Assembly (NCBI GenBank): GCA_900618425.1
Contig: UZAN01040111.1
Coordinates: forward strand, 2,320 to 66,319
Reading direction: 5' to 3'
DNA from: Echinostoma caproni
Lineage: Eukaryota; Platyhelminthes; Trematoda; Plagiorchiida; Echinostomatidae
DNA: 64,000 nt
Positions 58,887-64,000 of the stretch are shown in pieces (position 1 is the first letter of the stretch; each line of letters begins with the position of its first letter). The position numbers and the translations under genes were made by a program. A model generated the notes under the pieces. It did not search any database and was not told where the DNA came from. It saw nothing but the letters and a program-made list of their open reading frames with translations.

Positions 58887-59694
58887 GTGAGTTACATTTC
58901 AGGTGTATTTTAAAAGATTTCTGCAATCATCACAGCTGATGGTACAGAATTTTCTCTGGGAACCATCTCTTTGTTAGCAAATTTATTCAACTATCTCATA
59001 CATTGAAGTTTTCTCGGTCATCGATGGACCATATCAAGTGAATCACTTATTTAAGTCTCAGATAATGAAATTCTTAGTGGTGCACGAAATAGGCTATCTC
59101 TCCGATTGGCAACCTAGTTCAGGTTGTTGACCGAATGTGAGATCAACCCGTAACACCGATCAATGCTTAAACAATCTTCACAAGCTTACCTACTCAATAA
59201 AACCATAGGATTGCATTTAAACGCAGACCCTCTCATTAAAAGTATATTGTGAAATGTCTACCATTGGAATTCGAGGGTTTCTGAAATACAAATTGCTTGA
59301 GAGGATTGGCCACCTAGATTGAAAAACGGAAACAGTCTTATGAGTTTCGTTCTACTCACTGTCGAGCTCAGACTCTGTTCGAGAAATTATCCCCCCTCAT
59401 GCGATTTTGGCAAGTTCATTCGAATCGGAATCGAAGAGTTATCGTTTGCACGAATGCACGCATAACAATTCAAGATACAAGGTGAAGGAGCATTGCGTGT
59501 TCAAAAGGCGGGAGAAGTTCACGTGAAAGGTGTGAGCGGATAGGACTGTTTATCGCGAGCGATGTGACAATTTGATATTCGAGTAAATCGGGGATTAGAT
59601 AGGAGTGCTAGGAGCAAGTGGATTAAGAAAGATTAAAATGACCGGAAATGAACTTGTGCACAAAACGATGTTCTTGAGATCTGTTTCCTCTTAC

Positions 59695-59860
59695 ACACGG
59701 ACGTGTGCGGACACGAAATAAAGTTTATCCGAATGAACTGGTAGCGAATTAATATAGATTTGGGATATTTGCGGAAGAATTCTAGTAGGATACCGAACTA
59801 CAGAATATTCTGGAACAATATTCACAATCACCCAATATGTAGTCAAATGGTCAAGCAAAC
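59695..59860 (-). CDS. Candidate internal exon, function unknown
   Basis: A minus-strand frame of 166 bases from an acceptor (GATAACAATACTAG) to a strong CGTGT|GTAAGA donor, phase 1 to 2. The peptide includes TTYWVIVNIVPEYSVVRYP and VHSDKLYFVSAHVR, with alternating hydrophobic residues. Same strand as the two candidate terminal exons at 58.2 and 57.5 kb, but the phases do not join directly. Family unknown. Confidence 0.35.
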
Positions 59861-61045
59861 CTAGTATTGTTATCACGAGAAATCATTTAGTATTATTAAA
59901 AGATCATAAATATAGATGTATATTTGTGAATCACAAGGTAGCAGAGTTTGAGAAAAGACGGATAAATTTGGAGAAGGTTCATTATAAGCGAAACTGTTTG
60001 ACGTCCAGTGATGAAGTGACTCACATAACGTCTAACCTAAAGTCCAGGCAAATAGAGAACACACACCCTACATTATAAACGATTTGGCTTAGAAACCAGA
60101 CAACAAATAACATAATGGAACTATAAATCGAGGCACGAGCCATTCGCAATGCACCATCATATCAAAGAATGAAAAAAGCCAAAGGAAAATATGAATTTAG
60201 AGGGTTAAACCGATCAAGAGCAGTCACTCATTCCGTGTATCCAGCTGTTTGTGTACAACACATATGCAGTTTATGTACGCTGTGAACACGGAGTACACAT
60301 TATGTAATAGAGTAAACGACAGTTCAAGAGGAAGTGAAAAATTTGGCACAAATCGAGTTGATATAAGAACTGATGTGATATAATTGCTATTCAATTACAG
60401 GAGGGAAAGCGTAGACCAAAAGTACAACCATTAGAAAGAGCTGATGTTACCGGCATATATTTTAAATATATGCGTAGGTAGATCAAGTGTTTCCGCTGGT
60501 GTGCGGGGGTGCAAGGCTACAGACAGGAGTAATGCTCGAATTCTAATAGTCTTCGGAGAATAGGTTTATTTTGTATCAACTGGGATTTGTTACGATTTCC
60601 AGGATCAATAAATTGAAGTGAAATATAGGAGATAAATAAAGGCACAAGTACCGTTGTTGTTGGGATGATTGAGTTACAAATTATTGCCTAAGATGTATCA
60701 AGTGTCAAATTCAGGTGGTGTCAATAAGTGAATATCCTACCGTCTAGGAGAGATTGGCAAGTGGCTTAAACTGTGAATGCATTTATTACTATCCAGGAAT
60801 CACACGAGGGAGAGGGGGCAATAAAACATATGTAAGTTGATGTTCAATTAATTATCATGGGGACTTTGTCCGAAAACGTTGGATTTATGCAACCTGACAG
60901 GAAAACCACGTGCAGTCAAGCCTGAGGATGCCAGCAGAAACCGTATTACTTAACGGAATAATTTTGTAGAGATTTAACTTTTGCTTGATGTTGTACTACC
61001 ATGAGATTCACTAACAGGAAACGCACTGCTGAGTGGAATTTTCAG
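59861..61045. other. No firm gene
   Basis: One short plus frame (60748-60831) opens after TACCGTCTAG and ends at a GTAAGT donor. It encodes LNCECIYYYPGITRGRGGNK and is chance-level in length. Confidence 0.4.
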
Positions 61046-61239
61046 CCACAGTCCAGTTGCACTTTTACCCGGTGAAGCTGTGTCAAATTGTAATGAGTGA
61101 CTACAACTCACAAGCCCGTCCACACCCTCGTGAATCGTTCGTGAGTGGCTGTGGTGGAGAAAGCCGTCTGCTTGGTGTTGACCTTCCACTGCTAGTGAAA
61201 AACAAATCCCAGTTAACAATCGTTGCAATATTGACCTAA
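61046..61239 (+). CDS. Candidate exon, function unknown
   Basis: A good acceptor (GAGTGGAATTTTCAG) opens 64 codons to TAA. An internal GTGAGT at 61141 would instead end a 95-base exon (phase 1 to 0). The peptide includes LHFYPVKLCQIVMSDYNSQ and SRLLGVDLPLLVKNKSQL. The minus strand is also open for 96 codons here, which weakens the call. Confidence 0.3.
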
Positions 61240-61350
61240 CGGACGATGACAAAACGCAAGACAATCTGGAAATGTGTTAAACGCTTACGAATGATTCAAG
61301 AGTACACGGTGAACATACGTTGAGAGAACAAAATGGAGAGCTATCACTTT

Positions 61351-61438
61351 GATATATAAATATATATCATATATGTCATATATATATATATATCATATAT
61401 CATATCATATATATATCATATATATCATGCATATAAAT
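61351..61438. repeat. AT-rich microsatellite built from ATATC/ATAT units
   Basis: About 88 bases made almost only of A and T with regularly placed C (ATATATCAT). It can form hairpins; such tracts often vary in length. Confidence 0.85.
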
Positions 61439-63050
61439 GTTAGCCGTCAAACGAGGATGAATTGAATACCGGACAGAGTGTAAAAATGTTCTCTGATTCA
61501 CCATAAACATGTTGAGATTGGGAAAGATGACGACAATGAATAAAGCGGGAAGTAAACATATGCGGCGAAAACGCGTCAGACAGTATGTTTTACAAAAGGT
61601 GGTTAGGAGCCAAATGGTGATTGACCATTGAATAAGTGAATGAGTAAATTAACACTACTGGTTTGAATTGTAAACTAATCGTTTCGGGTACTCTGATCCG
61701 TATAAGGAGACAAATGTCAGAGCGGGAGTGAAGGATAAGTGGGCAGTCTGATATGCTAAAAACTAATATCTTAGTTTATCTATGTTCACAGTATTTTTTA
61801 CTGATATTTATGTTTAATCAAAAAGTAACCGAATCACCATTTTCAAACCGACAACATCAGTTCTCCCATAAAACCACTGGGATGTAAACAAATGAGTATC
61901 AAAATGTTTTGGGACTTGTATATGTATCCTTGATTTTACCGCGCAGAACTCCGTAATTTACTGGAAATTAACCTCACAAAATACGGCAAATGTCTTCAGG
62001 CAAATAATGCCACTGCAATGTTTTTTGATTTCAGAGAATAAAATTCTTTCCTGGAGGAAATAAAGCAACTGTGTTGAAAACCCGAAGGTACAAAAATAGA
62101 GAAATCTTTAATTAACAACAGGGAACTTGAATTGTTTTGTTTTTTCTAACATATTATAAATGCAGTTCTTATTTGGTAATCAAAAACCCTCAATAATAAA
62201 AAAGAACTGAGTTTGCCACATACCTGCGGAGATTTGCCAGGACAGCGTAAAACCTGTTTGGATTTGATAGTGCAAAATTAGTTTTTTCTCGAAATAAGCT
62301 GTGATGGAAGAGAGAAGAAATTCTGATTAGTTTCAACAAATGCAGCTTTCGTGTGCTGTAACGTCGAATCTTTGTGGCTTTGAATGCGAATACCTGTGTT
62401 GCACAGTGCGATTTTCTGAAAAGGTTTGTCCAATCTTGTTACAAAACATACGTAGCTAACGTCGTTGGTTCGAAACAGAAATAGGCCAAAAACAACCGCG
62501 GTAGTGCCCTATGTAGCTGGTCTGATCATTATAATTTTTTAAGAGCTGTTGAACACAAAATTCTAGTAGCATTTTCTGGGGTATAAAGTAATAGATCGTA
62601 AAATGATAGCGTGTGTCTGTGTGACTAATTTATTATTGAAACGTGTGCACAAACTATCCTTGCGTAGTTTCGTAAGCAGCAGGTAAACAGTATGCAGTTA
62701 CTGATCCAATTCGTTAGAAACCCTGAATTTCTTCAGACTTGTCCCCCCTTGATTCGAGCCTCCTTCACCAGATTGAATATGATATGATATTTGGATATAA
62801 TGATAGTACAATCGTACTGGCATAAAGCACCATCAATAGTTTGCCTGTTGTTTGCATGATACACCATGAGGGCGAAAAAGCTTCCTACCTCTCGTTCGGT
62901 GTCCCTTTGGTAAGCTGGAGAATATTGCGTGCAAACAATTATTATATAGTTATTTTGATATAGTTGAAATTTATCGGAACGTTTTTGTAATATGATTTTA
63001 TTTCAAGCGTTTCGTTCATTAGACCAAACGTCAGTGATTCCATTTAAGAC
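61439..63050. other. No gene recognised
   Basis: No frame above 60 codons and no repeat shared with the rest of the window. Confidence 0.5.
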
Positions 63051-63107
63051 ATGGAACAAAGACGAATACTCACACAGACGGGATTGAAGTCAGATCTGAG
63101 GCACAAG
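63051..63107 (+). CDS. Candidate start exon, 19 codons
   Basis: An ATG with an in-frame stop just upstream begins EQRRILTQTGLKSDLRHK and ends at CACAAG|GTATGT, a good donor. Any continuation lies beyond, possibly outside the window. Very short, so uncertain. Confidence 0.25.
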
Positions 63108-63183
63108 GTATGTAAGCGATCGCACTCTGTTTAAAATTGATAAGCATAATTATTCTCATAGTTAGTTTTAACCATAAATGAGC

Positions 63184-63387
63184 TTAACTGCTATATTTGG
63201 CTTTACTGGATGAGTTATTGGGGACAGGTGCGCTTGAAGTGCTCGGTGATTTGAACACACGACGAGATAATTGTCGATAAAAATGGTAAAAAATGGTCCG
63301 ACTTCTTTCCACAACAGCGCACTGTTTGAAGTACAAGAAGCCCGATTCGGTAACTTTTGTTGACAGTGGAAAACGAGGCGAATACAT
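63184..63387 (-). CDS. Candidate terminal exon with Ser/Pro-rich tail
   Basis: A minus-strand frame of 67 codons to TAA. The peptide includes FLYFKQCAVVERSRTIFYHF and ends with a Ser/Pro-rich tail (SPSTSSAPVPNNSSSKAK). Codon choice looks coding-like. A second frame is open over the same bases (63215-63460), so the exact frame is not certain. Family unknown. Confidence 0.3.
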   Translation of the reverse strand: MYSPRFPLSTKVTESGFLYFKQCAVVERSRTIFYHFYRQLSRRVFKSPSTSSAPVPNNSSSKAKYSS

Positions 63388-63460
63388 AAAAGGTCTTCAA
63401 TTCGGTCCCAACAACCCCTCGTCCCGTACTAACGAAGTCCCTTTTCAATTTTAAGTCCAT

Positions 63461-64000
63461 AGCGATCAGGGCTGTGGAACGTGAACTGTGTAAGCAGCTT
63501 TCATTTCTAATATTTCTATGGCAGTAGCCATTGGACCTTATCTTTCCTCACCGGGAAATTCACAGTACGTCTTACTTGAGGCGAGGCATTTCAATCAGCA
63601 TCGTTTTTTTTATTTTCTTGGATGTAATTGCTCTGTGTGAAAATCCAAGTTAAGCTGTAAGTATCGAGAAGTGGTAAATTGTGATGAAATGGACTTGAAC
63701 AAACCGGTAATAAAGATGGTTTTAGCTGACTGTATTGTGTCTTTGGCATGAGTACTTTTCAGTTCCAGTGGATAATGGTGAAGGGACATATTCTATAGCC
63801 TAGCACACAAATAGTTTATCTACAGGATCGTCCAGCTGCTTAGTTGGATGTTATTGACCGATTTTGTGCTCACCGTGGTTTAGACATAATCAACATTATA
63901 ATTCATTCCCAAAACATGCGTATCACGCAATAACTGAAATTCCGCTTTTTCTTCCTGGCTTTGCGTTTTGTCCAAAGTGCCAATGTTGTTAAAGACAAAC
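63461..64000. other. No gene recognised
   Basis: No open frame above 60 codons and no repeat seen at the right edge. Confidence 0.5.

Noticed and set aside
61033..61264. 96-codon minus-strand ORF as the coding strand
   Set aside because: The plus strand has the better splice acceptor and codon pattern; kept only as an ambiguity in the feature entry.

Overview
The window is eukaryotic nuclear DNA. It has no operons, is about 60% AT, and is dominated by decayed transposable elements, tRNA-derived SINE-like repeats and short ORFs that could only be exons. The mix of elements (Ty3/gypsy, Penelope-like element with a GIY-YIG endonuclease, APE-type LINEs, Tc1) together with the SINE types points to a flatworm, most likely a digenean trematode (fluke). 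That placement is inference from repeat families I recognise, not from a marker gene. Several runs of N show it is a draft scaffold.

Layout. 0-3.5 kb: Ty3/gypsy remnants on the minus strand. A 5' LTR, primer-binding site and gag start run off the left edge. To their right is a second, broken gypsy copy (nucleocapsid, protease, reverse transcriptase), interrupted by LTR-like repeats. 5.4-6.4 kb: a truncated Penelope-like element with its terminal repeat on both sides, in opposite orientations. 8.0-9.0 kb: another LTR copy next to a LINE fragment. 11.6-14.1 kb: a cluster of tRNA-derived SINE-like repeats. 17.7-18.5 kb and 26.9-27.1 kb: two more Penelope 3' ends. 37.6-38.8 kb: a LINE with endonuclease and reverse transcriptase pieces. 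40.55 kb: the best host-gene signal, an exon encoding two membrane helices laid out like helices 1-2 of a seven-helix receptor, with a clean splice donor. 49.1-50.0 kb: another LINE reverse transcriptase. 55.2-56.0 kb: a dead Tc1 (DD34E) transposase. The last 7 kb hold several candidate exons but no recognised family.

Limits. In 64 kb of this composition, stop-free runs up to about 150 codons are expected by chance, and no ORF here exceeds that. Host exons are therefore called only where an open frame coincides with good splice sites or a recognisable fold, and most carry low confidence. Open frames shorter than about 100 bases between a GT and an AG are near chance level. I do not see a convincing new biological system. 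The most informative features are the Penelope terminal-repeat arrangement, the stacked gypsy copies, the receptor-like exon, and two probable assembly artefacts next to N gaps.
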